Assembly: GCA_045580145.1 (NCBI GenBank)
Contig: JAZNNI010000076.1
Location: 14,281-78,280 of the forward strand
Reading direction: 5' to 3'
Length of the DNA stretch: 64,000 bases
From: UBA1738 sp045580145
GTDB lineage: Bacteria > Bacillota > Clostridia > UBA1381
The notes under the pieces were generated by a model. That model saw only the letters and a program-made list of their open reading frames with translations, searched no databases and was not told the DNA's origin. Position 1 is the stretch's first letter, and each line of letters begins with the position of its first letter. Position numbers and translations under genes: made by a program. Shown here piece by piece: positions 35,755-44,765 of the stretch.

Positions 35755-37440
35755 ATAAAAAAAATTGCTATATATGCCGCTGCTGCCTTGCTTTTGCTGG
35801 GCAGCAGGGTAGGTGCTTCATCGGATACTTTGCCGACTGCACCGATAATTAAGCCAAATACATCAGGTATGATTTCTGTAACAGGAACACTCGGAGCGGA
35901 AAATGCAAATGAATTGGTTTCTCTTACAGTTTATAAAACCACTGCCGGAACGGCGGGTATTTCTTCACAAACAGCCGGAACTCTCAACTGGTATGACCAG
36001 GTAATGACAAACGAAAACGGCGAATACACTTTCACTTTTAAAATGACAGGGGATAGAGCGACAAATTATAGCTTCAGTATAACTACTGACGAAATAGTTG
36101 TTCCTGCCAAAGATTTTGTGTTCTATCCTGAAACTGAAGTTACAGTAATAGAAAATTCAATCGAAACCGCAAAAGAAACAAGCAATGCTGCAGCTGTGGA
36201 CAGCTTAATTTCAACATATAAGGATTACTTGCAACTCGATATGGCGGACTATTCTGCATTAGGTACAGGCGAAACTTTGCCATCAGCTGACCAGTTAGCT
36301 GTGTGTACAAATATTCTTGAGGCTGATGTTTCTGATGTAGAAAAATTCAAACAGGCATTTGAGGATTGCTCTAAGGTAAAGGTGCTGAATAAAGAAGCTG
36401 ATCCTACATATTATGAGAATGAAATGTTAGCATTTATTAAAACTGATGCTAAGACTGCAGCAGGATATTTCGTAAATTATACAACAGATAAAACCGAAAT
36501 TATTACTGGAATGATGGCTAATGATGATTTTAAAACAAAGGCTGATATAATTTCCTACTTTAATGAGAAAATTTTGCCGAAAGAAGCAAATAAGGCAAAT
36601 CTTTGGCCAGAAATGCAGTCTCTTGTTCTTTCTATGGCAACTGAAAATTCTGTTGACCTTACAGCTTACAACGCACTCTCAAATTCCTATGGAAACAATC
36701 AAAGCCTTGTATTTCAGAGTATGTTAGATACACAGAATTATACAACTTGTGCACAGATAATTTCTGCTTTCAATACAGCGGTTGCAAATACTCCTGTTCC
36801 TAAAAGAACAACTGAAGGAAGCGGAGGTAGTAGCTCAGTCGGAGGAGGCTCTATGGTTGGAATTCCTGCACCTGCAGTACCACAGATGGCATTCCCTGAT
36901 ATTGGTGGAGTTGAATGGGCAAAGGACAGCATTAAAAAGCTCTTCACAAAAGGTGTTGTTTCAGGGGATGAAAAAGGAAACTTCAATCCTTATGCTAATG
37001 TAACAAGAGCACAATATATCAAAATGATTGTTTCTGCAGTTGATATGAAATTTAATGGTCAGGAATCAAGTTTTGCTGATGTGCAGCCCGGAGACTGGTA
37101 TTATGAATACGTGGTGACTGCGTCAAGCTCAGGACTTGTAAGCGGAATTGATGCAAATAATTTCGGACCCGATATGCCTATCACAAGACAGGATGCTGCA
37201 ACAATGATTAGCCGTGCAGCAAGTATTAAGGGTATTACACTGGATGCTGAGCGTGATGTTGAAATTTCTGATAAAGAACAGATTTCGGATTACGCAAAAG
37301 AGGCAGTGGAAACACTTTACGCTTCTAATCTTTTAAACGGGGTAGGGGATGGAAGATTTGCTCCGCAGGATAATATGACAAGAGCACAGGCAGCAGTCAT
37401 AATTGCTAATTTCCTTGACAGACTGGAGGGATTAAATTGA
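35755..37440 (+). CDS. Secreted protein with three C-terminal SLH domains, apparent ATA start
   Basis: AAGGAG (35742-35747) is 7 bases before ATA at 35755. Reading from there gives KKIAIYAAAALLLLGSRVGA, a good signal peptide whose first codon should be ATG. The first conventional start, TTG at 35788, lacks a ribosome site and would delete half the signal peptide. The 561-residue product has an N-terminal Ig-like segment (IISVTGTLGAENANELVSL), a helical middle, a Gly/Ser linker and three SLH repeats (FPDIGGVEWAKDSIKKL, FADVQPGDWYYEYVVTA, ISDYAKEAVETLYASNLL) with TRAQ motifs. SLH repeats bind pyruvylated wall polymer, so the protein should be cell-surface. It overlaps the next gene by 4 bases. 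Confidence 0.8.
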   Translation: MKKIAIYAAAALLLLGSRVGASSDTLPTAPIIKPNTSGMISVTGTLGAENANELVSLTVYKTTAGTAGISSQTAGTLNWYDQVMTNENGEYTFTFKMTGDRATNYSFSITTDEIVVPAKDFVFYPETEVTVIENSIETAKETSNAAAVDSLISTYKDYLQLDMADYSALGTGETLPSADQLAVCTNILEADVSDVEKFKQAFEDCSKVKVLNKEADPTYYENEMLAFIKTDAKTAAGYFVNYTTDKTEIITGMMANDDFKTKADIISYFNEKILPKEANKANLWPEMQSLVLSMATENSVDLTAYNALSNSYGNNQSLVFQSMLDTQNYTTCAQIISAFNTAVANTPVPKRTTEGSGGSSSVGGGSMVGIPAPAVPQMAFPDIGGVEWAKDSIKKLFTKGVVSGDEKGNFNPYANVTRAQYIKMIVSAVDMKFNGQESSFADVQPGDWYYEYVVTASSSGLVSGIDANNFGPDMPITRQDAATMISRAASIKGITLDAERDVEISDKEQISDYAKEAVETLYASNLLNGVGDGRFAPQDNMTRAQAAVIIANFLDRLEGLN

Positions 37441-40079
37441 AAAAGCTGATTAGTTATTTATTGATTTTAATCTTAGTTTTCTCCAATGTGTCAATCGTTT
37501 GTGCTGATGGAGAAAACCCTGTAAGTAAAGAAGCATATTATGAGAATGTAGCTGTAGGCCTTGGAATTGTTGATAAGACGCTTAAAGATAAGGAAGCTAT
37601 TACAAGAGCTGAATTCGCTATAACACTTACAAAACTTATAAATGAAACTCCTATAAATACATCAAGTACGAGCTATACAGATGTAGCTGCCGGTACAAAG
37701 GAAAGTGCGGCAATAGAGCTTTTGAAGAATAAAGGAATAATGGTAGGAATAGGGGATGGTACTTTTGCACCAGATACACCTATTCTATATATGCATGCGA
37801 TACGACTTATCTTAAAGGCTACAAAAAACATAAAGGAATTTAATTCTAATGAAATTATCTCTGAAACAAATTATGAGAAACTTACAAAAGGAGTTTATTT
37901 AGGAGAAAATGGAACAATATCTTACCAGACATTAACAAGGTTAGTGTATAATGCACTGGATATGACTATTATGCCGACCACTTTTGACCAGATTGGGACA
38001 CTATCTGGAGATACAAACGGCGGAGAAACCGTTATCAAGCATTTCTTTAATATGGGACGTGTTATAGGTGTCTTGGAAACGGATATCCATAGCAGTATAA
38101 AAGAGCTTACTGTTGATGGCAAGAATATAAGCATAGATGGTGTAAAGTATAAATCAGGTAAGGACTATAATGAAAGCCTCGGACTAAAGGTTGATTGCTT
38201 TGTTGACATTGATGATAATGAGGTGATTTTCCTGACTACTCATCCAGAAAATGAAGTAACTACCGTTATAGACAGAGACTTAAGATATTCTCCTGTCGAC
38301 AGGATATATACATATATAAAAGATGGCAAACTTGAGCGAATCAGTATAGAAAACACAACCGATGTTGTATATAATGACAGGGTAATGACCACATCTAGTG
38401 ATGCAGCAATGGTTCCGACTAATGGCTATGTTACATTTATAAATAACGATAAGGATTCTGATATTGATGTTATCCGCATTATGCAATATACAGATATTTA
38501 TATTTCAGGAAAAAGTACGGAAGATGAAACTGTCACAATTTTTGAAAACAGCGGTGTTTCTGCAGTTATCTCAACTGAAGAAACTGAAAATGGTACTGTA
38601 ATTATGAATGCGGCAGGGGAAAGTGCAACTGTAAAGAGTTTAAGAGAAGGCAATGTAGTATCTGTTCTGGGCGATTTTGTCGGAAAAGTTCCTTCAGGAA
38701 ACACAATTAATGCACGCCGAGTGATAATTTCTACCGATAGCATTTTGGGGAAAATCTCAGAGATAGATACTTCTGAGAATGTGATAGTGATAGATGGCGA
38801 AGAACACTATATGAACGATAGATTTGTTGCACCATCGCTTGGTAATAATCGTAAATATACTTTATATCTTAACTTTATGGGTAAGGTTGCAGCTATGGGT
38901 GCTATTAACAGAGATGATTTACCTATGGCTATAGGATATGTAATGGATGCCACCATTAATTCTGATGGTAAATGCGTTGCAAAAATTCTCACATATGAAA
39001 ATGAAATTGTAAAGTTTATTTGTGCTGATAAGGTCAGAATTGAGGGTTCTGGATCTAAAACAGATCAAGATGCTATAAAAAATCTTTTTGACACAAATGA
39101 AAAATTGATTGCCTTTACCGTAAATGATGACAAAGAGCTTAACAAGGTTATGTTCCAGACAGATTATTCCAATAAAAAACCTACTGAAATCCCACAGGAA
39201 TTTGGTCTTTATACTATAGGGAAAAGTAGTACAAGTGGCGGAAGTGATGCGAAATACAAATATTTCCAGCATTATAAATCATTTTTTGGAAGACTTACAA
39301 TGAATGATGATACGATAATGTTTGTAATCCCGTCAAGTGGTACTTTGGATGCTTCAAACTGCAAGGTAGAGCCAATAAGCAGTCTTGTTGACGAGGAATA
39401 TTATGATGTTGACGGATATGTTTTTGACAAAAATTCTGCATACTGTGATGTTGTTGTAGTTCGTGGTGAGGTTGACAGGGAAGCGAATGAAGAATCAACT
39501 CTGGGTGTAATAGTAAAAATTATAGATACTATTAATGAAGATGATGAATCAATTAAACAGGTTACCATCCTTGGTCAAAATGGCGAAGAAGTTCTTTATA
39601 CAAAGGACGCAAATGTACTTTTGACTGCAACAAAATTTGATGATGGCTCAGCTCTTGGAAGAAGTATAGCTCCTGGTGATGCAGTTCTTTACTCTGTGAA
39701 TTTTAATAATGAAATTACCGACTTTAAAGTGATCTACAACAAAGCTACTGATGATATTTATTCAGTTGGTGATATATCAGATGGCAATAATGAGACTCGT
39801 AAACATGCATTTATGGAAGCATTGGTATATGACCTTGATTCTAACTTTATAAGGCTTGTTAACGTGAATCAGAATGTAGAAACTGCTACTTTCAATGATA
39901 TTGAAATGTTGTCATTTGAAAGAGTTAGCATATTTGTCGTAGAGGATGATGCAAGAAAAGTATTAGTAAAACGCGGAAGTACCGCTGATATTGATGCATA
40001 TTTGAAGAATGGTAAGGCATCAAGAGTTCTTTATAAGACAGCTGGTTTTATAGGATATTTTATGCTTGTAATCAAATAA
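37437..40079 (+). CDS. Large secreted SLH-domain protein of unknown function
   Basis: 880 residues, starting with TTG at 37437 (TTGA overlap with the previous stop; GGAGGG lies 6 bases upstream). The signal peptide is KKLISYLLILILVFSNVSIV, cut near CADGE. SLH-like repeats occupy about residues 25-180 (ITRAEFAITLTKL, YTDVAAGTKESAAIELL, GIGDGTFAPDTPI, YQTLTRLVYNAL). The remaining ~680 residues are beta-rich and repetitive in style (VIGVLETDIHSSIKELTVDG, NVVSVLGDFVGKV, GKISEIDTSENVIVIDG), with no catalytic motif I recognise. N-terminal SLH anchoring with a long exposed beta region suggests a structural or S-layer-type role. A strong terminator closes the operon. Confidence 0.78.
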   Translation: MKKLISYLLILILVFSNVSIVCADGENPVSKEAYYENVAVGLGIVDKTLKDKEAITRAEFAITLTKLINETPINTSSTSYTDVAAGTKESAAIELLKNKGIMVGIGDGTFAPDTPILYMHAIRLILKATKNIKEFNSNEIISETNYEKLTKGVYLGENGTISYQTLTRLVYNALDMTIMPTTFDQIGTLSGDTNGGETVIKHFFNMGRVIGVLETDIHSSIKELTVDGKNISIDGVKYKSGKDYNESLGLKVDCFVDIDDNEVIFLTTHPENEVTTVIDRDLRYSPVDRIYTYIKDGKLERISIENTTDVVYNDRVMTTSSDAAMVPTNGYVTFINNDKDSDIDVIRIMQYTDIYISGKSTEDETVTIFENSGVSAVISTEETENGTVIMNAAGESATVKSLREGNVVSVLGDFVGKVPSGNTINARRVIISTDSILGKISEIDTSENVIVIDGEEHYMNDRFVAPSLGNNRKYTLYLNFMGKVAAMGAINRDDLPMAIGYVMDATINSDGKCVAKILTYENEIVKFICADKVRIEGSGSKTDQDAIKNLFDTNEKLIAFTVNDDKELNKVMFQTDYSNKKPTEIPQEFGLYTIGKSSTSGGSDAKYKYFQHYKSFFGRLTMNDDTIMFVIPSSGTLDASNCKVEPISSLVDEEYYDVDGYVFDKNSAYCDVVVVRGEVDREANEESTLGVIVKIIDTINEDDESIKQVTILGQNGEEVLYTKDANVLLTATKFDDGSALGRSIAPGDAVLYSVNFNNEITDFKVIYNKATDDIYSVGDISDGNNETRKHAFMEALVYDLDSNFIRLVNVNQNVETATFNDIEMLSFERVSIFVVEDDARKVLVKRGSTADIDAYLKNGKASRVLYKTAGFIGYFMLVIK

Positions 40080-40102
40080 GGCTAAGAGTAATGCAATAAT
40101 TT

Positions 40103-40140
40103 AAAATATGCTTGGATAAATTCCAAGCATATTTTATTTT
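40103..40140 (+). terminator. Terminator of the surface-protein operon
   Basis: AAAATATGCTTGG (40103-40115), 7-base loop, CCAAGCATATTTT (40123-40135), then ATTTT: a perfect 13-bp stem with a U-rich tail. Confidence 0.92.
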
Positions 40141-40241
40141 GTTCGTTTATACGATATAAGTGTTATATATTGATATATCTATTTAGAATATTGCTCTAAG
40201 TTTTATAAAGAGTAATTTATCTAACTTAGATTAAAATGTCA

Positions 40242-41057
40242 TTAATTAAATATCTTCTCTATTATTTCTCTTTCCGTCAGAACTTCTTTTACTTTTCCTT
40301 TATTATTTTCTTTAAAAATAAGGTAATGCTTTCCTTGAGCGAAATTTTTTGCAACTTCTTTGTAATCCTCATTTTCTTTTATTAAATACGTAATTACCTT
40401 CTTTATTTGTTTTTTATTTTTGTTTTTATAAAATAAAAGTTCTTTTGTAAAATCGATATGATATTTTTCTTTATTTGTAAAAATATTTCCTGTTAAGAAA
40501 ATCGATGCTATTAGGATTGAAAAATTAAACTTACTTTTTATAAATAAAATTAGTTCAAAAATGATTAATATAGTTATAAATACTACCGAGGATAGTTTTA
40601 AGATTTTTTCAGCCTGCCTGCTCCCTATCATCCTTGATAATATCTTTTTCAGAACTATTCCTCCGTCCATAGGGATAATTGGAAGCAAATTAAATATAAA
40701 ATGGCAAATATTATTATAGTAAAATATATTAACATATTTGTTATCAAGATTGCCTGTGCAAATGCATAATAATGCAAGCGCAACATTAAAAAAAGGACCT
40801 GATAAGTATAAAATCACCTCATCTGCTATACTGTAAACAAGACTGTTTTTTAATTTTAAATTTACACCAAAAGGAAAAAATACAATATGAGATGGTTTTA
40901 ATCCTATTATAAAGGCAGTGGTAAGATGTGCAAGCTCGTGAAGGAAAATAACTAAATAGCTTATAGATAGTATTTCAAGGCTTCTATTTATATATCCTAT
41001 AGCAAACAATAAAACTGTAGTAAAATGAATATATAAAAACCGACTAATTCTTATCAC
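40242..41057 (-). CDS. M50-family site-2 membrane protease (SpoIVFB-like)
   Basis: A 271-residue polytopic zinc metalloprotease. The HExxH motif is HELAHLTTAFIIG (residue ~40) in a membrane helix, and the third zinc ligand is in NLLPIIPMDGG (about residue 125), as in the SpoIVFB/S2P branch. A soluble C-terminal tail follows. In sporulation SpoIVFB cleaves pro-sigma-K, but no spoIVFA partner gene is adjacent, so another intramembrane substrate is possible. The start is GTG at 41057, preceded by GGGTGA. It lies downstream of the NAGPA-SLH gene, separated by a hairpin, so expression may be partly attenuated readthrough. Confidence 0.85.
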   Translation of the reverse strand: MIRISRFLYIHFTTVLLFAIGYINRSLEILSISYLVIFLHELAHLTTAFIIGLKPSHIVFFPFGVNLKLKNSLVYSIADEVILYLSGPFFNVALALLCICTGNLDNKYVNIFYYNNICHFIFNLLPIIPMDGGIVLKKILSRMIGSRQAEKILKLSSVVFITILIIFELILFIKSKFNFSILIASIFLTGNIFTNKEKYHIDFTKELLFYKNKNKKQIKKVITYLIKENEDYKEVAKNFAQGKHYLIFKENNKGKVKEVLTEREIIEKIFN

Positions 41058-41080
41058 AAAATCACCCGATTTAGTCTATG

Positions 41081-41108
41081 AAAAAAGTGTACTAAATAGC
41101 ACACTTTT
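41081..41108 (-). terminator. Terminator after the NAGPA-SLH gene
   Basis: On the minus strand AAAAGTGT (41108-41101), a 10-base loop, ACACTTTT (41090-41083) and a further TT. The stem overlaps the stop codon and ends in a U-run. Confidence 0.7.
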
Positions 41109-43461
41109 ATGTTAGATTAAAACTTGGCATACCAGTTATGATCGTTACCGCTTCGGCTCTTGTTACAAGTCCTTTTGGTCTTATGGTATTGTCTTCATAA
41201 CCATTTACAATACCTTTGAATACAAGTAAATCTACATATTCCTTTGCCCATTCAGGGATTTCGTCATTATCGGCAAACATATGTGATTTGTTAATCATAT
41301 TGTCATTGTGATTTGTAATTTCTTCATATTTAACAGCAGATACATCTTCATTAATTTGTGTTGATTGTTCTTCTGAATTAGTAATGGTTCTTCCCAAAAT
41401 AGTTATAGCTTCTGCTCTTGTTAAAGTATCTTTTGGGGCAAAATATATCTCACCTTGATTTAGCTTACCTGTTATTAAACCATAACTAAAAATTGCTGCA
41501 ACATATGGTCTTGCCCACTCGGAAATCTCTTGAGAATCTTCGAATTCATCTAAACTGCGGTCAATATACTCTTCAGTATTTATATTTAAAAGTCTGCATA
41601 CAACAGCTGCAAATTCCTCACGAGTCATATTGTTATCTGGTTTAAATAAAAGTCCATTTTCACTCTGATATCCGCTTATAATTCCTTTTATAGATGCATT
41701 TTTTATCATTTCTCTTGCCCAATGCTCAGAAATATCGGTAAAAATATATTCATATTCAACCTTTAGAGGTATTTCTTTAACATATTCACCTGCTATAACT
41801 TTTAATGTGCCTTCTCCTCCATCCGATGTTATTATAAGCTCGTTGTTTTCTATAATTCCAAGTTCATTCACAACCTCAAACTCAAAACAATTATCAGATG
41901 ATAAAAGTTCAATATTATTATACATAGCTGTTAAATTAAATTTTACTTTATCACCTTTTTTCAAGGTTAATTCAGTAATTTCTTTATTATTTTCATCGCG
42001 GACAATTATATCTGTAGGCGACTCATAGGTATAATAGTTTGCAGTTCCGCTTACTTTCCCATCAGTAACCTCCACAGAAAACTTTTCTGTACCACTTGCA
42101 GTTAGTATTCCTGTTTCGTCAATAGTGCTTTTGGTAGCATTAACTGAAAACTTGAGATTTTCAGGTGTATCTACCTTATAATAAGCTGTGTCAACTGCCT
42201 TGACAGAAATCTCCTCTGAAAATCCTGATAAATAATGCCTCTCGAACGGATAAAGATATAGCTTATTCAATTTATTTGTAGGATTTTGCGTGTTTTTGAG
42301 GAATATATAATTAGAACAAGCTCTCAATTTTCCCTCTGATGGTGAATTGAATACAGAACTTACATCACTTCCGGGATAAATTCCTGAAATGACGGTAGAA
42401 CCTCCACCATCAAGGTTTATTGCATCTACACACCCCAACTCTTTCATTCTTTTTGCTAAAGTTTCCACTCTTGCTCCGTAGCTGTAAGGTTTTTGTCTGC
42501 CATCTATTACGTAAAAAATTACATTTCCGGCATCTGTAATTCCAACCGCTGTTCTTGGAGCTGCGCCTGAAGGAAAATCCCCTTGAATCTCGCCATCTTT
42601 TATCAGAGTTTCTCCTACACTTCCAAGCGCTGAGTCAGCAGTTTTCCAAAGTTCATTTTCAGTCAAAGTTTTGCTTGAAATAGTAACCTCATCGCCTATT
42701 TTCAGAGAATTCAGCGCTTCATACAGCTCTGGAAGACCAGATTCATTTAATGTTAAAACTATCTTATCTTCCGGAATTTTTATAGAAGAAGAGTAATTGA
42801 ATTTTTCCTCCACAACGGCAGTTAAACTGTCATCTAAACTAAGTTCGCCGTCTATATCGCCAAGAATTATATTTAAAGAAGGTGAACTGGTGTGATTATT
42901 ATCATCAAAATCTGTTGTATAAAGATTTATTACATCAGTTATTGTCTGGTTATACTTGTTTATATGAGCAATATCAATGACATTTTCTCCTGCGGTAAGG
43001 GTTGTTTCTATGGAAAGTGGAGCAATAAATGCACTCCCGCTCTTTGTAAATCCAATCGAATCGTATGCCAAAGTGTCTTTTGACATTATCTTACCGTCAG
43101 ATATTACGTGCCCCATAGGAAGACCTGTTTCCCAAGAGAAGTATGATGCATTAATTCCAAGAAGTGGGACCATTTCATTTTCTTTCATATATTCTTCTAT
43201 TTTATCTATTTTTTTGAGTCCCCACAGCGAATTACCATTCACCACGCTAGGTACAACGTCATCATTAGGGACGTATTCAGCGTAATATTCGACCTGCTTT
43301 CCTACTCCCTCTTGCTCTGACATAAAAGTATTTTTATAAATTTGGGTCCCGTTTCCTATTTCGTGCGACCAACCCACTATTGTATTTCCCAAGATAGATG
43401 CATATGCCTGTTGTGTAAACAACATCAGCAGCATCAAAGTCGAAATCAATCTTTTTTTCAT
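41107..43461 (-). CDS. Secreted phosphodiester glycosidase (NAGPA domain) with three C-terminal SLH domains
   Basis: A 784-residue exoprotein. The signal peptide is MKKRLISTLMLLMLFTQQAY (cut near ASI). The NAGPA domain (about residues 80-395) has LLGINASYFSWETGLPMGHV, PSGAAPRTAVGITD, IDGRQKPYSYGARVETLA and NLDGGGSTVI. This fold hydrolyses sugar-1-phosphodiesters, for example GlcNAc-1-P-linked polymers such as teichoic-acid-like wall glycans. An Ig-like region follows (about 400-580), then three SLH repeats (FTDISEHWAREMIKNASIKG, SEWARPYVAAIFSYGLITG, PEWAKEYVDLLVFKGIVNG). GAGGTAG precedes the ATG. Surface-anchored glycan processing near the WbsX-like and SLH proteins fits a wall-polymer theme. 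Confidence 0.86.
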   Translation of the reverse strand: MKKRLISTLMLLMLFTQQAYASILGNTIVGWSHEIGNGTQIYKNTFMSEQEGVGKQVEYYAEYVPNDDVVPSVVNGNSLWGLKKIDKIEEYMKENEMVPLLGINASYFSWETGLPMGHVISDGKIMSKDTLAYDSIGFTKSGSAFIAPLSIETTLTAGENVIDIAHINKYNQTITDVINLYTTDFDDNNHTSSPSLNIILGDIDGELSLDDSLTAVVEEKFNYSSSIKIPEDKIVLTLNESGLPELYEALNSLKIGDEVTISSKTLTENELWKTADSALGSVGETLIKDGEIQGDFPSGAAPRTAVGITDAGNVIFYVIDGRQKPYSYGARVETLAKRMKELGCVDAINLDGGGSTVISGIYPGSDVSSVFNSPSEGKLRACSNYIFLKNTQNPTNKLNKLYLYPFERHYLSGFSEEISVKAVDTAYYKVDTPENLKFSVNATKSTIDETGILTASGTEKFSVEVTDGKVSGTANYYTYESPTDIIVRDENNKEITELTLKKGDKVKFNLTAMYNNIELLSSDNCFEFEVVNELGIIENNELIITSDGGEGTLKVIAGEYVKEIPLKVEYEYIFTDISEHWAREMIKNASIKGIISGYQSENGLLFKPDNNMTREEFAAVVCRLLNINTEEYIDRSLDEFEDSQEISEWARPYVAAIFSYGLITGKLNQGEIYFAPKDTLTRAEAITILGRTITNSEEQSTQINEDVSAVKYEEITNHNDNMINKSHMFADNDEIPEWAKEYVDLLVFKGIVNGYEDNTIRPKGLVTRAEAVTIITGMPSFNLT

Positions 43462-43540
43462 ATATATCTACCTCTTTCCATATACAAATAATTATACATA
43501 AATTACTCGTAAAAGTAAAGAAGCAATTTCTGCTAAAACA

Positions 43541-43577
43541 AAAAAAGTAACCGTTTTGTTATAAAACAGTTACTTTT
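43541..43577. terminator. Terminator at the end of the seven-gene T-box operon
   Basis: AAAAGTAAC-C-GTTTT (43543-43557), loop GTTAT, AAAAC-A-GTTACTTTT (43563-43577): 14 pairs with one C/A mismatch. On the minus strand it ends in a U-run. It lies just after the SGNH gene stop. Confidence 0.85.
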
Positions 43578-43581
43578 AAAA

Positions 43582-44214
43582 TTACTCTGTAATGGTTTTA
43601 AACATTTTGAGCCATTCGTTTTTTATAAGCTCATGTCCCATAGGCGTTGGATGCACTCCGTCAGTCAACCAGTAAGTATTTGGAGCAAGCTTCGCGGCCT
43701 CATCGAACTTATCCTGAAGTGTTATAAATGGTAAAGCATATTTTTCAGCGATTTCCTTTGCTTTTTCAGCACGTTTTTTTACTTCAATGTTAAACTTATC
43801 CCAATAAGCCTCAAGTCTTTCAGATTTTAAGGTAAATGGTTCTAAAATCATTATCTTGGTATTTGGAAGCGCTGCTTTAATTTCCTCGATAAGCATAGAA
43901 TAAATTTTAAAATATTTATCTGCATCAACCCCATTTGGTGATTCATTAAATTCGTATTCGTGCCAGACATCGTTTACACCTATTAATATGCTAACTACAT
44001 CAGGTCTTAGATTTATTAAATCTACTTTGATTCTTGCATAAAGGTCTATTATACGATTTCCGCTTACACCTCTGTTAATAAACTCATATTTACCAGGGTT
44101 TTCAAAGCCAAGCTCTGCCTGAATTAAATGTGCATATCCACTTCCAAGATACGAGTCATTTTCTCTTGTTCTTCCACAATCCGTTATTGAATCGCCTTGA
44201 AATAAAATTTTCAT
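43582..44214 (-). CDS. SGNH/GDSL-family hydrolase
   Basis: 210 residues from ATG 44214, chosen because GAGGTGG lies 5 bases upstream; the longer frame to 44241 overlaps the upstream gene and has no ribosome site. Block I is LFQGDSITDCGR (nucleophile Ser in GDSI), block II Gly is in NRGVSGNRI, block III is IGVNDVW (Asn), and block V is DGVHPTPMGH (Asp and His). There is no signal peptide, so it acts in the cytoplasm. The family covers esterases, thioesterases and deacetylases. As last gene of the T-box operon it could act on an acyl intermediate, but that is inference from position. Confidence 0.88.
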   Translation of the reverse strand: MKILFQGDSITDCGRTRENDSYLGSGYAHLIQAELGFENPGKYEFINRGVSGNRIIDLYARIKVDLINLRPDVVSILIGVNDVWHEYEFNESPNGVDADKYFKIYSMLIEEIKAALPNTKIMILEPFTLKSERLEAYWDKFNIEVKKRAEKAKEIAEKYALPFITLQDKFDEAAKLAPNTYWLTDGVHPTPMGHELIKNEWLKMFKTITE

Positions 44215-44230
44215 AATGTCCACCTCAAAA

Positions 44231-44764
44231 TTACAGGTCATAGCCAGCCTTGATTGCCTTTAAGTTAATATCAAGCATATCGGCTTTTTTTGCAGGAATA
44301 ACCTTTTTAAGTCCAGCTTCAACGTTTTCAAAGCTTACGGCACCTGTTTCCTTAATAATTTTACCGAGTAAAACCATATTAGCAAGAGTCGGGGCACCAA
44401 TTTCAGTTGCCATTTTTGTTGCAGGGACATAAAATGCCTCAACATCTTCCCTTTCAACCTTACGTGAAATTAAGCTTGAATCGAGGAAGATTTTTGCACC
44501 TGATACTGCTTCATTTTCGTATTTATCAAGCGAAGGCAAGTTCATTACTGCTAAAACATTTGGATTAGAAACGATTGGAGAACCAACAGGAGTATCGCTT
44601 AAGATTACACTACAGCTTGCTGTTCCTCCACGCATTTCAGGGCCATATGAAGGAAGCCAGCTCACCTGCTTACCTTCTGTAAGTCCTTGGTAAGCAAGGC
44701 ACTTACCAGCAAAAAGAATACCTTGTCCGCCAAAGCCTGCGATTAAAATATTAAATGTACTCAT
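44231..44764 (-). CDS. 2-oxoacid:ferredoxin oxidoreductase, gamma subunit
   Basis: 177 residues from ATG 44764; the GTG at 44782 lies inside the ribosome site GGGGAGG and is rejected. It shows the gamma-subunit pattern FNILIAGFGGQGILFAGK, WLPSYGPEMRGGTASCSVIL and ANMVLLGKIIKETG. Gamma stabilises the catalytic complex and contributes to CoA/cluster electron flow. It starts one base after the beta stop. Kor (2-oxoglutarate), Vor (branched-chain 2-oxoacid) and related enzymes share this architecture; see the operon finding for why I lean to branched-chain substrates. Confidence 0.92.
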   Translation of the reverse strand: MSTFNILIAGFGGQGILFAGKCLAYQGLTEGKQVSWLPSYGPEMRGGTASCSVILSDTPVGSPIVSNPNVLAVMNLPSLDKYENEAVSGAKIFLDSSLISRKVEREDVEAFYVPATKMATEIGAPTLANMVLLGKIIKETGAVSFENVEAGLKKVIPAKKADMLDINLKAIKAGYDL

Positions 44765-44765
44765 A

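Noticed and set aside
35788..35790. TTG as start of the first SLH protein gene
   Set aside because: No ribosome site precedes it, and it would remove the N-terminal half of an otherwise good signal peptide that begins at ATA 35755 behind AAGGAG.
40141..40241. Hairpin CTAAGTT/AACTTAG downstream of the M50 gene as a terminator
   Set aside because: The loop is about 20 bases, the stem is only 7 A/T-rich pairs, and there is no U-run on the minus strand.
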